The position numbers and the translations under genes are program-made. The notes under the pieces were generated by a model. That model had not been told where the DNA came from. It worked only from the letters and a program-made list of their open reading frames with translations, and ran no database searches. DNA of 55,000 nucleotides from Neocallimastix lanati (nom. inval.). Taxonomy: Eukaryota > Neocallimastigomycota > Neocallimastigomycetes > Neocallimastigales > Neocallimastigaceae. The stretch is from the NCBI GenBank assembly GCA_016946835.1, contig JACVTC010000072.1, positions 455,001 through 510,000 on the forward strand, in the 5' to 3' direction. Positions 12,840-26,100 of this stretch are shown here, in pieces. The stretch's first letter is position 1; every line of letters begins with the position of its first letter.

Positions 12840-13466
12840 CACATTCAATATATAATTTTTTATCTTTAAAAATATATTAAAAATATATAGATGAATAGAG
12901 AAGGATTACAAATGATGTTTGGAAGCTTTGGTGTTGAAGGTCGTAGACAAGGTTTTACTAAAAATGATTTATTAGGTTTCATTAGATATCAAGCTATTAA
13001 TGATAAACGTGAATTAATTAGAGCTTTATGTAATCTTTGTAGTGAAAGAGTTTTAATTAAAAAATTGGGTGTTTCTAATACTCCTGTTGCTGTACCTCCT
13101 TCTGTACCTCCTTCTGTTCCTAATGCTGTACCTACTGCTGTACCTACTGCTATTCCTACCGCTCTACCTACTGCAGTACCTTTTGCTTCACCTTCCGCTG
13201 TTCCAGCTGTTCCAGTTGTTAATAATGGTTATATTGCCAGAACCATTGACGAAGTACAATTATTAAATAGTAATAATGATATTACAGATAATTTAAAACA
13301 ACTTACTACAGAAATGTTCGTAAGATGTGATTTAGATAGAGATGGCTTATTAAATATAGTAGAATTTAATAATTATTTCCGTTTAATTGGTGTGAATGCT
13401 GTAAGTATAATATATATATAATATATATAATATATCTTTCTATATATTTTTAAATTTTAATTTTTA

Positions 13467-13498
<32 letters not shown>

Positions 13499-14643
13499 AA
13501 CAAATTTTTAAATTTAATTTAATTAAATAAATTTAATTTAATTGTAATAATAATAATTTTAGATGGATAATAATGGAATTCAACTGATGTTTTCAAAATT
13601 TGGTGTTGAAGGTCGTGGACGAGGTTTTACTCTAAACGATTTAATTGGTTTCATAAGATATCAAGCTTCAGTTGATAGACATGAACTAATTAGAGCTTTA
13701 AAATATGTTTTTGGTGAACAAAATGCCCTTAATAGATTAAATGGTGTTGTCAATCCAACTGCTTATATTAATCCTAATCCTTATGTCACTACTACTGCTT
13801 ATCCAAACCCCACAGCTTATCCTAATACCACTGCATATCCAAATACCACAGCTTATCCTAATCCTAATACTACTGCATATCCAAATACTAATGCTTATAC
13901 TAGTACCGGTACAAGTACCAGTACTAATGCCAATACTAATACCAGTACTAATGCCATTACTAATACTAATACCAATACTAATACCAATACTAATTCTAAT
14001 GCCAGTGTCAAAACTAATGTCAATACTAATGTTAATTCAAGAACTAGTCCAAGTACAAGTACTGGTAATAAAAGTTCATCTAATAATACTGGTAGTCAAT
14101 CTCCATCAAAAATAAATGGTGAGGTTAACATTAGATTAGTGAATGGTCAAAACCTTACTAGTGGTATGGTAGAACTTTTAATTGAATTATTTAGAAAATG
14201 TGATGAAGACCATGATGGTATTTTGAATATCAAAGAATATGAACGCTATCTTGAAATAACTAAACAACGTCCTGTAAGTTTATATATATATATATATATA
14301 TATATAATAATTATTATTATATTAGTATAATAATAGAATTGTTATATAATATATATAAATATATTTTGATACTTAAATTTACATATTATTATTATTTAAT
14401 TATTAAAAAAAATATATGTTTTTTTTTTTTTTTTTTTATCATTAAATATTTAAATAGATGATTTATGAAGGTATACAATTAATATTTATGTGTTATGGTG
14501 TTGAAGCAGACGGTGAAGGTTTATCAATAAATGATTTCTTACATATTATTAACTACGATGCTATATTTAATAGTAAAACAGTAGTGAAATCGTTAATTTC
14601 TGTCTTTGGGGAAGAAAAGGTTATTAATAAGTTAAAAGTTTAA
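7100..14643 (+). CDS. Multi-EF-hand protein, one repeat per exon (11 phase-0 exons, ~1565 aa)
   Basis: Probable intracellular Ca2+-binding protein of unknown specific role. Exons: 7100-7429, 7852-8244, 8473-8886, 9283-9723, 9988-10443, 10650-11165, 11361-11723, 12247-12624, 12891-13400, 13563-14273, 14458-14643. Every junction is phase 0, with GTAAGT/GTAAAT/GTATAT donors. Exons 2-10 each encode half B (like '[20 protein letters not shown]'), a variable linker and half A with a canonical EF-hand loop such as '[12 protein letters not shown]'. Exon 1 has only half A and exon 11 only half B, so introns split ten A-B pairs. Half B looks like a degenerate second EF-hand lacking Ca2+ ligands. In exon 6 the loop is '[12 protein letters not shown]', with the position-6 Gly replaced by Lys. 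Exon 9's linker is Pro/Ala/Val-rich and exon 10's is Thr/Asn/Pro/Tyr-rich. No signal peptide or membrane segment. Exon 7 starts with TCA and has no ATG. Start at 7100 is the first Met and is preceded by an AT-only leader. Confidence 0.85.
8887..9282 (+). repeat. Intron 3 of the EF-hand gene with (TTTATA)n array; near-copy of intron 2
   Basis: Intron 3 carries a TTTATA array (about 9001-9209). Its first ~110 nt (GTAAGTAATTTAATATATAT, then A/T-runs, then ATTAATAAATTAGC) and its last ~50 nt (ending TTAATTAAAAAG) closely match intron 2 (8245-8472). The two introns differ mainly in array length. Confidence 0.9.
11724..12246 (+). repeat. Intron 7 of the EF-hand gene with 8-nt TATATTTT array
   Basis: The intron between exons 7 and 8 contains about 160 nt of TATATTTT repeats (11818-11978) and further T/A simple sequence. 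The open frame across it encodes only Phe/Leu/Tyr/Ile and is not credible as protein. Donor is GTAAGT after 11723; acceptor is AG before 12247. Confidence 0.85.
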
Positions 14644-14844
14644 ATTTAGTAGAAAAAAAAAAAAAAAGATAAAAATATATTAATAATAAAATAAAATGAA
14701 AAGAAAAGAATAGATTATAAAAATAAAATAAAATAAAATAAAATAAAATAAAATAAAATGAAAAGAATAGATTATAAAAATAAAATAAAATAAAAAGTTT
14801 GAAAAAGTTAAAATAATAATAAAGAAGTAAATAAAAATAAAATA

Positions 14845-14875
<31 letters not shown>

Positions 14876-14887
14876 AAAATAAAATGA

Positions 14888-14918
<31 letters not shown>

Positions 14919-15086
14919 AAATAATAATAAATAATAATAAATAAAAATAAATAATAATAAATAATAATAAATAATAATAAATAATAATATATAATAATAA
15001 ATAATAAATAATAATAAAAATAACAAATAAAGATTATAATGATAATAAAATATTAAAATTACAATAATTATGAATAAGTAAATAAA

Positions 15087-15121
<35 letters not shown>

Positions 15122-15137
15122 ATTAAAAAAAAGAGGC

Positions 15138-15168
<31 letters not shown>

Positions 15169-16097
15169 ATTATATTTATTTAATGATTGATTTTTGTGGT
15201 GATTAATGAATAAAAAATGAATTAATTTAAAAAAAAAAAAAAAATTATCTATCTATAGATTTTTTTTTTTTTTTTTTATTTTATTTTTTTTTTTTTTTGT
15301 AAACATAATTATTCTTTAAATAATAAAATATTGAACCTTAAGTAATAAAAATGAATAATTTTTTTTAAATATTTTAATTAAAACAGACGATATTTAAAAA
15401 ATGAAATTAAATAAAAAAAAAAAAAAAAAAACTGATAATATATAATAAATAATAAATAATTAAATAATAAATAATTAAATAATAAATAAATAAATAAATA
15501 ATTAATTAAATAATTAAATAATTAAATAATAAATAATAAGTAATAAATAATTAAATAATAAATAATTAAATAATAAATAATAAATAATTAAATAATTAAA
15601 TAATAAATAATTAAATAATTAAATAATTAAATAATTAAATAATTAAATAATAAATAATTAAATAATTAAATAATAAATAATTAAAAAATAAATAATAAAT
15701 AATTGAAAAATAAATAAAAAAAATAATAAATAAATAATAATTAAATAATAATTAAACAATAAATAATAAATAATAAATAATAATTATATTATAATTATTT
15801 TTTTTTATAAAAAAAATATTGTATGTATTCTCTATATACATATCTATATAGTAATATTTATGTAAAATAATAAAACAAAAAACAAAAACAAAAACAAAAA
15901 AAATATATATATATTTATTAATATTAAATTATCAATAGATTAAAAAAAAATTGTTGAATTCAAAATAAAATATTTGTTTAAAAATATAAAAAAAAAAAAA
16001 TACAAAAAAATGAAAATAACTATAATATATATTAATATATATTGACATTAAAATAAAAATTTAAAATTAAAAAAAAAAAAAAATAAAAATATTAATA

Positions 16098-16156
<59 letters not shown>

Positions 16157-16176
16157 CTTTCTTTCCTTCTTTCTTT
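14644..16176. other. Intergenic spacer between convergent genes, AAAT/AATAATTAAAT arrays and poly-T
   Basis: Holds the 3' ends of the EF-hand gene (+) and the CHD gene (-). Sequence is AAAAT repeats (14720-14800), AAAT and AAATAAT arrays (14835-15120), a long AATAATTAAAT array (15430-15790), several A- and T-runs, and a T-run of about 57 nt (16100-16156) just downstream of the CHD stop. No gene, RNA or defined terminator was recognised. Confidence 0.75.
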
Positions 16177-16787
16177 TTAATTCTTTTTAGTTGTACCTAA
16201 CCAGACATCACTTTCAGAGGAAGAAGAAGAGGATTCTTCTTCATTTTCTGAATTATTATTATTATTATTATTATTTTCACTATCATTATCATCTTCTTCA
16301 TCTGATGATGATGATGAAGAAGTTGGATATTCTTGTAGAAAACTTCTTTTTTTAGGTTTTGGTGATGTGGTGACTTGGATGGTTTGATCATTAGAGGATT
16401 TTGATTTTGATTTAATGTTGGATTCTGTTGAGGAAGGTTGAGATTCATTGGTAGATGATGTTGAAAATTTACTTTTAAATTTTATTTTTGGTAATTTATT
16501 TGTGATAGTAGTTTTTGATTTAGTAGGTGAAGGAGTTGTTTTTGTTTTATCTTTATTTTTTAGTTGTTTAGATGATGATTTAGTTGCTGTTGTTTGTTTT
16601 GTTGATTTTGAATTATTAGAATTTTGGGTGTGGGTATTTTTGGAATCTTTTTTAGATTTTTTTGATTCTTCTAATATTTTACTTGTAATTTTAAGTTTTG
16701 GGGAGTTTGTACGGAAAAGTTTTATTCTTTTTTTGGTAGGTTTAGAAGATTCTATTGATTCTTCTTTGGTTGTGGTATTTTTATAAC

Positions 16788-16823
<36 letters not shown>

Positions 16824-18681
16824 TGTTAGTACTTTTATGTTTTTTATTTTTTGATTTTGATTCATTATTATTATCATGATTATTTAAATTTTTTTCAGCA
16901 CGGTTTAACATTTCATCTGTATCCATACCACTATCATTACTACTAGAATCATAGGTGATTGGAGAAAATGGCTTATGTTTATGCTTATGTTTATATTTAT
17001 TATTATTATGACGGTGATGATGAAGATTACGAGGTGATTCAATATTATCTGAATTTGAATCAGAATTATTATGAATTTCTGAATCTGAATCTGAATTCTT
17101 CTCAGTATCCATATTAGAATTTGAATCTGATTCTGAATCTGAATCTGAATCTGATGAAAGTGAAGAGATAGAAGATACTGATGAGGTTTTATGATGACGA
17201 TGACGATGATGTTTTTTATTTTTATGTTTTGAGGATGATGATGAATTCTTTTTCTTTTTATAATTTTTTATATCATTATCAGATAATGATAGATCAGAAT
17301 CAGAAATAGAATTAGAATTTGTATCAGAATCAGAATCATCAGAATCTATGGATGAATCAGAATCTATTCCAGCTAATGCCTTTCTTTTTCTATTTTGAAG
17401 AATCTTTTTAATTTCACGATCTAATTCCGTATTACTTCTAAGTTTTTTATATTTTGATTTCTTATGCTTATCACTATTACTACTACGTTTTTTATTTTTC
17501 TTATGATCTTTAGAAGGACTAGTATCTGATGAATTCTTAAAGGTTGAAATATGAAATTTAAGGGTGTATTTCGTTTTTTTATTTGGATGTTCATCACCAT
17601 TAATTGATTCTGTTTCAGATTTTTTAGAAACGTTGGAACGCATACGTTTTAAACGATTAACTTTCTTTTCATTTAATACCATATCACAAAGACTTTCAAA
17701 TCTACGAACAATAACCATTTCTTTCATCCAATCTTTTTCCATTTGAGTAGCATTACTACTAACATAACGAGTAATACTACTTTGCACAGAAGAACTATTT
17801 TCATTTTCTTTTTTATCAGATATATCAATAACAGCTTCTTTTTGTTCTTCTTCTCTGGCCTTTTCAATTAATTCTTTAAATGGATATTTTGGATCGGATA
17901 TAGTAAGATCAGGTCTCAAAATACCATATTCAGCAATGGATTGAAGTAAAGCTTTATCGTGGACACCACAAACCCACCAATTTGGTAAACCTGATCTTGC
18001 AGGCTTTTTTGCAAACTTTAAAAGATCATCAAGATCATCTTTCTTAAGAATAACTTCACGAAGTTTCTTTAGTAAATCTATTCTTCTTAATAATCTTTTG
18101 GCTTTTTCTACAGTGAAATTTTCATATTTATCATGCTTTTTCCCTTCAGCTTCTGATGCTGGTGTTTGAACTTCTGATTTAGTATTATGATTTCCTTCTT
18201 CCTTTCCTTCCTTACCTTCATTTTCATTTTCATTTTCATTTTCATTTTCATGTTTTTCATTTTTTTCCTTTTCTTTATTTCTTTTTTCTTCATCACGTTT
18301 TATGACAACTTTACAAATATCCATTAATTCTTCATAATAATCTTCCATACATTTATCAGTTTTATCTAAATTGGATAATCTCTTGAAATTTGACCAATCA
18401 CGAGTTCCATTTTCATTTTTATTCATAATACCATAGGAACTAATGGTTCTTTGGAAAGTAATTTTTTCACTTTTAGAAAGGTGGGATCTAATTCTATCCA
18501 ATTTTTCTTTTGCTTTAGTTTGAAGCATTTGTTGACGATTTGCTTGAATTTGTTGTTTATGCTTTTCTAATTTTTCCATCTTTTCTTTTTGTTTAATTTC
18601 ATGAATAAATAATCTTTGATAAGCAGATACAATTTTTCTTAATCTAGTACCTATATCACCTGCACACGGCCATACGTACTA

Positions 18682-18718
<37 letters not shown>

Positions 18719-20003
18719 TTGAATTGTTTAATTATTATTTAATTATTATTTTTAAATTATTTTTTATGAAATTAACTCAATAATTTATAATTGAATTTTT
18801 ATATATTTAACATAACATTATAAATTCATATAAATTTATTTATTTATTTATTTATTTAAATACTTACTAAAATTTCATCTTTATTCTCTTCTTTTTTAAC
18901 TTCAGATGAATCTTCCATTTTAACATTGTTTTCATCTTCTGCTTTGACAATGCTTATATCTTCTTTCTTAATTTCAGACTTATTATCTGGATCATCAATT
19001 TCCATATTTTTTTCTTCAGTTTTAATTTTATTAGTTGATTCTTCTTTTATCTTTTGTTTTTCATTATTTTCTGAAGCACTTAAAGCTAATTTATCTGTAG
19101 AAGAATCTAAAATACTATCTTCGTTATCATTAGTTTCGATATCAGCTTTAGATTCATTATCACCTACAGTACTTTCATTTTCATGAATATTTACATTGGA
19201 ATCATTTGTTTTATATTTTCTCTTACAAAAACAAAATTCTTCATCATTTCTAATTGCTTCATATTGTTGATAACCATATTTATGAACACCTTTAATTAAA
19301 TCACGATCTTCTTGTTCACCCCACCAATCTGTTGGTGGTGCACTTAACATGGTGGGGAATTTTTCTTCTGGACTTCTTTTCATGATTCTATTATGAATAA
19401 CATGCATTAATTGTAAACGAGATAATAAATTCTTTGCTTTCTTTTTTAAATGCTGTTTATAATCTTCGTTTGCATCAATTAAAAAACTTTTAAATTCTGA
19501 AATTTGCTTTTTTGTTGCTTTTAAATAGGGTATATCTGGATCTATTATTAATTTACTACGTTCCATTGGTGTACCATTTTCATATGATGGTATATTTTCT
19601 GGCATTGCAAATATTTCTTTAATATCTTTTAATAAATCTGCATTACATTTTTCTGCTTCCAAACAAAACTGTACTAATGAATGAGCACAGGCTTTTAAAT
19701 CATTGACAGATCTTCTAGAAAATTGTTCTATATTACAATAATTTAAATAAATTAAAATTTTAGAAAAGATTTAATTATTATAGCAACAGTAGTATATATT
19801 CATATATATATATATATATATATATAATTACTTATTATCTTATTCCATGAACCGTATCCATATTGCATTAAACAACGTTCAAAACGAACTCTTTCAGTGT
19901 AACACCATGGATAAACTTTTTCGTTTTTCTTTTTTGGATGTTCATCATCAACTTCACTGAAATATTGTTCAATTTCTTCATTTTGAATACCAAATCTCTG
20001 AAC

Positions 20004-20051
<48 letters not shown>

Positions 20052-20060
20052 TTTATTTTT

Positions 20061-20114
<54 letters not shown>

Positions 20115-21032
20115 TATTATATTATAATTAGAGATATTTATTCAAAATATGAAAAAAAATATATATATATTGTTTGTTATTAATATTAATTTTTATATAA
20201 TTTATTATTTAAACATAATTTTAACTATAATTATGAAATTACCTTGTTTTCTATGTCTTCTTTCAAATACAATTAATTTTTCACTTTCAGATGGCTCATA
20301 AACTTCTTCTAAATTTGCCTTTTTAGCAAATTTATCCCAGAAATTAGTATCATTAACATCGACATCTTCATCTATTAATATTTATTTAAATATATAAATT
20401 TATTTATTTTTAATTAATAATAATAATTTTTTATTTAATAATTTGAAAATATTACATTTCTATCAATATATTTATAATATAAATATATATAATCATTAGT
20501 ATATACCATTTTGAGATACTGAAAAAGTAGCTTTTGAGAAAATAGAAGATCTTTCACCAGTATCATGTCTCACTACTGTTGCTCTTCTTTCAAGAATTTG
20601 ATCAATATCTTCTTCACAGAATTTAACACTTTCTTCATCGTCCATCAATGCACCTATTTAATGATATTATTGATATTATTTTATTATTTTCATTATTTCA
20701 AAAAAAAAAAAAAAAAAAAAAAAAATAATAATAATAATTTTAATTATAGATTTTAATTTAATTTACCATATGCCCCACGTTTTAATAATTCTTCAATTTC
20801 TTTTGGTGATAATGATGATGGTGGTTTTGAATGATCATCATTTCCATAAACATCCATTTTTTGTAAAATAGCTTTATCTAGACCAAGTTTTAAACCAGCT
20901 CTATCAAACATTTCTCTTTCATAGGTATTGGCCGTTATAAGTCTATAAATTTGAACTGTTTTAGTTTGACCAATTCTATGAACACGAGCTATTCATTATT
21001 ATTTATTATTATTGGTTTTATGAAAAGAATAA

Positions 21033-21082
<50 letters not shown>

Positions 21083-23508
21083 CTAATGTTATTATATTTA
21101 TAATAAATACATTAAATTTATTTAAAAGTACTTATTAAATAATAAAAATTATAATAAAAACCTTGGGCTTGTAAATCATTTTGTGGATTCCAATCAGAGT
21201 CGAAAATAATAACTGTATCGGCAACTGTAAGATTAATACCAACACCACCAGCTCTGGTACATAATAAGAAAACAAATGATTCAGAATTTTTATCAGAAAA
21301 TCTATCAATTGCAGCTTGACGTAATTCTCCACGAATTGAACCCTTTAAAGTAATATATATTAATATCAATAAGTATTTTATCTTAATTGGTAATATTATA
21401 TTTATTTTATGCATATTAAATATTAAATTAAATAAGCATACATCAATTCTTTCATATTTCCAATTTCTACCAGTTAAATAATCTGCAAGAATATCAAGAC
21501 ATTGTGTCATTTGAGAAAAAATTAAAACTTTACTGCCTCCCTTATGTAATTTATGTAAAAGTTTATCTGTTAAAACAAGTTTTCCTGAAGCGTTAATCAT
21601 GCTTTTAAATTGCTCTTCAGGAGTAATAGCATTATCTTCTTTCAATATTCGCTCTTCAGCTCCTTTAATCAAAAATGGATGGATACAACATTTTCTTAAT
21701 TCTATCATAGTATTAACTAAATTGGGCATATTATTTTTCTTAGTTCCTTTTTTCAACCATGTTAAATTCTTTTCTAATATAGCTCTATAATACTTCTTTT
21801 GAACAGTTGTTAATGTAACTAACATTTTTATTTTAATATAATAATAAAAAATATTTTTAAATATTTAAATTAATACCAACGATGTTTTTATTATTATTAT
21901 TATTATAAATTTGTTATTAATAATTTACCTTCAACAACAGTTTCTTCTTTTAATGGAATAGACTGTTCAACATCTTCCTTAAGTCTTCTTAACATAATTG
22001 GCTTTAATAAATTTTGTATTCTTTCAACATCTTCAGCTGAATTTAATTTACCATATTTTTCCATAAACGATGATTCTGAATTAAATCTATGAGGTTCTAA
22101 GAAATTTAATAAACTCCATAGTTCATCTTTTTTATTTATTTATTTTTATTATTTAAAAAATTATTATTTAATTAAAAAACTGATATAATACTTTTATTAA
22201 TAATAATGATTTAATATATTATTATACCTAATGAATTTTGTAAGGGAGTTCCTGTTAATAAAATACGATGTTCCATTTTAAATTGTTTTAAAGTTTCAGC
22301 TACCTTAGAACTCTAAAAATAAAATAAAATAAAATAAAATAAAATAAAATAAATATGTGAATGATAATAAAAGTACAAGTATTAATATAAATAAAATAAA
22401 ATAAAATAAAATAAAATAAAATAAAATAAAATAAAATAAAATAAAATAAAATAAAATAAAATAAAATAAAATAAAATAAAATAAAATAAAATAAAATAAA
22501 ATAAAATAAAATAAAATAAAATAAAATAAAATAAAATAAAATAAAATAAAATAAAATAAAATAAAATAAAATAAAATAAAATAAAATAAAATAAAATAAA
22601 ATAAAATAAAATAAAATAAAATAAAATAAAATAAAATAAAATAAAATAAAATAAAATAAAATAAAATAAAATAAAATAAAATAAAATAAAATAAAATAAA
22701 ATAAAATAAAATAAAATAAAATAAAATAAAATAAAATAAAATAAAATAAAATAAAATAAAATAAAATAAAATAAAATAAAATAAAATAAAATAAAATAAA
22801 ATAAAATAAAATAAAATAAAATAAAATAAAATAAAATAAAATAAAATAAAATAAAATAAAATAAAATAAAATAAAATAAAATAAATAAAATAAAATAAAA
22901 TAAAATAAAATAAAATAAAATAAAATAAAATAAAATAAAATAAATAGTGAAGTAATATAAAAGAGTAAAGTATTAATAAAAATAAAATAAATAGTGAAAT
23001 AATATAAAAGAGTAAAGTATTAATAAAAATAAAATAAAATAAAATAAAATAAAATAAATAAATAGTTGAAATATAAATATAAAGTACAGATTAAATAAAA
23101 TAAAATAAAATAAAATAAAATAAAATAAAATAAAATAAAATAAAATAAAATAAATAGTTGAAATATAAATATAAAGTACAGATTAAATAAAATAAAATAA
23201 AATTATTACAATAATTTAAATTAGTATTTTATAAATAATTATAATAAAATATAATATAAAAATACTTTATTTTTTAATCTATGGGCTTCATCAAGAACTG
23301 CTACTCTCCATTTTACCTTTTGTAATTGTGGCGCTTTTATTTTTCAATATATAAAGAATATTTTTTTATAAATATAATTTGAATATATATATCATTCAAA
23401 TTTAAATAAATTTTATTATATAATAAATTAATTTATATTTACCTGCTGCAATAGCCATTTCATATGTTGTTAATAAAACATCTAATTTATATATATTATG
23501 TATAATTT

Positions 23509-23545
<37 letters not shown>

Positions 23546-23569
23546 TAGTTTTTGATTATTTATTTGTAT

Positions 23570-23602
<33 letters not shown>

Positions 23603-24092
23603 AAAAAATTAAAAAAAAAATTTTAAATTAACAAAACTATTTTAGTATTTATTTAAATAAACTTTATTATATTTACAATATATATAAATAATAAAATAAT
23701 AATGCACTAATTAAAATAATATTTACCCTAACATTTCTATAATAAAACTTTTTAACAATAATCATTATAGTATAAAATATATAAAAATAGCCATTAATTA
23801 TTATTTATATAGCTACATTATTTATTAATGCAAAATTATAAAAGTAAATACTTCATTTGCTATAATAAAATTTCTTGAAGATTCCTTTCCATGAAATACT
23901 ACACAATTTAAATCTTTTGTATTAAAAAAAATAATTATTAATACGACACTTATTAATTACTATTTAATATATATTAATTAAAAAATATTATTTTTTATTC
24001 TACCTGTCCATGTACGAAATTCACGTTCCCAGTTTGATATCGCTTATTAATAATTTTAATTTTGAATATTTTATTATGAGTAATAGGTGTAC

Positions 24093-24132
<40 letters not shown>

Positions 24133-26100
24133 AATAAATATATATATATAATAATTATATTAAATAAATTACTTGATAAGGGAGCAATAACCAAAAATGG
24201 TCCTCTAACATTATATTCATTATATATTCTATTTAAAAATGATATTGACTGAACGGTTTTACCTAGAATATTTATTTATATATTATTAATATTTGTTGTT
24301 TTAATTGTATTTAAAAAAAAATATAGAATAAAAAATTTACCTAAACCCATTTCATCAGCCAGAATTGAAGAATGTCCATTCATCCAACTACATATATAAA
24401 TATGAATGAATATATAAATAATCGATGTTTTTTTATTATTATTTTTATTTCATTATAAATTATATTTATAATATTGATAATTTACCAATATGTTAACCAA
24501 TTTAAGGCTTCTAATTGATAGGATCTTAATTCATTATCACCTTTATATCTTAATAATAATTTATATAATAATTTTAATAAATATTATAAAAGTAATTTAT
24601 AAATTATATCTATATTTATTATGTAATACTAACATTGGTGATTTTTCTAATTTTTTAAAATCTCTTACTGATGGACGTTTACTTTTATTTGCATAACTTA
24701 ATTTCTTTTGTTCAATTCCTTTTAGGGATCTAAATCTTTCATAATCATTTAATACATCAGGGTCCATCTATAAAAAAAAAAAAGATTTTTATATTTTAAT
24801 ATTATTAATATTAATATTTTTGAAATTATATTTATATTTACATCAAGAACTAATTCACGAGGTTCCCAGGTACAATCATCATATGATAAAGATTTCCATT
24901 TTACTAAATAGTAAATTTTATCACCCAGTTCTCCTTCATCAATAATTCTATCCATCTAAATTTCATAAAATTATATTTATAAAATTTATTAAGATAAAAA
25001 GGAAAATTAATTATTCAAAAAATTCATGCAAAATTCAAATTATTATTAATATGATTTTACTTTAGTGAAGTTTGGATTAAATATTTCATCAACGCTCCAG
25101 CTTGTTTGGGTATATAAATATTTTTCAATAAATTTCCTTACTCGATTTTTTCCTATATTACTTTCTAGCTTTTTTCTATTAATCCATTCTACATCTAAAT
25201 AAGACATGGTCTAATAATTTTTTTATAAATGTAACAAATTATATATACATATTAATATATATTTTTTATAATATATATATTTTTAAAAAAGATTTAATTA
25301 AAATTTAATTTAAGCAATTTTATCTATATTCAAATATATTCAAATATATTGTAATATATAAATATGATTTAATATAAAAAGATTATCTTTTTCATAAATA
25401 AAAAATTTAACATTTGAAAGATTAAAAATTAAAAAAAAATAATAAGAATTTTTTATATATACTTTATATTTAACAAGAATTTCCTCAGCGTTGTTTTCTG
25501 GATTGCTTCGATACGCTAACATTTTATCAACACTATCCTTTGTTCCCATTGGAATAAATACAGATTCATGTGGAATGACAAATGAATTATGAGATGAGGA
25601 CTGATTACTTTTTGAGTTAGATTTTTTCTCTCTTTCCTTTTCTCTAATATTATTTCTTTGCTATTAATATTAAAATTATATTTAAAATTAATTTTTATTA
25701 TTTATATATCTTTTAGGTTTCATTTGTTAAAATGAAATTTCATATTATCCATATTGAGTTGTATTATTTATGAATATATTTATTGATTATTAATAAATTT
25801 GAATTTTAAAAATTAATTACTTCTTTTAAAGTTGGAGCCCATTCATATTCATCATCGTCAGATTCTTCTTCCTCTTCTTCGTCACTAAATTCTAACTATA
25901 TATATATTTTAAAGAATAAAAATTAGTTATTGTTATTATTTATATCTTAATCTTATATTTCATACTTCTGAAAGTTCAGAGTCATCATCTGCAAAGCTGT
26001 CAATGTTTGATTCATTGTCATTTGAAGATTTTGTATCATAATCTTTTTCATTTAAAGTTAATTCAGAGTCATATTCATATGACGATTTTCTTTCTGACAT
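16177..26100 (-). CDS. CHD: CHD6-9-class (CHD7/CHD8/kismet-like) chromatin remodeling ATPase, ~2038 aa, 23 exons
   Basis: Nuclear ATP-dependent nucleosome remodeler. Minus-strand exons (5'->3'): 26100-25966, 25895-25821, 25660-25463, 25210-25061, 24955-24842, 24767-24634, 24548-24486, 24387-24341, 24262-24173, 24042-24004, 23913-23852, 23512-23443, 23333-23266, 22312-22228, 22126-21929, 21818-21442, 21342-21162, 20988-20767, 20653-20507, 20371-20243, 20002-19832, 19727-18868, 18678-16177; phases chain throughout. Tandem chromodomains (about 114-222; '[17 protein letters not shown]'), Walker A 'DEMGLGKT' (about 301-308), DEAH (about 407), helicase-C with 'QARVHRIGQ' (about 695-703). After it come '[12 protein letters not shown]' and '[14 protein letters not shown]', a hallmark of CHD6-9, then WW..D-type SANT/SLIDE-like blocks (about 1053 and 1439). 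The tail is Ser/Asp/Lys-rich. No PHD fingers and no clear BRK domain were seen. Exon 17 uses a weak GTTTTT donor. Class call is confident from several blocks; exact orthology is inferred. Confidence 0.92.
22316..23207 (-). repeat. Very long (AAAAT)n pentanucleotide array inside a CHD intron
   Basis: Intron 13 of the CHD gene (23265-22313) consists largely of AAAAT/ATAAA units. One nearly uninterrupted run spans about 22390-22945. Two local higher-order duplications interrupt the array: a pair with AGTGAA-TAATATAAAAGAGTAAAGTATT (about 22943-23030) and a pair with GTTGAAATATAAATATAAAG (about 23062-23180). It separates the exon carrying DEAH from the exon carrying 'LLTGTPLQN'. Confidence 0.95.

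Noticed and set aside
16448-16786. Plus-strand hydrophobic frame opposite the CHD tail
   Set aside because: Complement of the Lys/Ser/Asn-rich CHD C-terminus; typical antisense shadow.
22390-22945. CRISPR-like regular array
   Set aside because: It is a continuous AAAAT microsatellite without unique spacers, in an intron of a eukaryotic gene.
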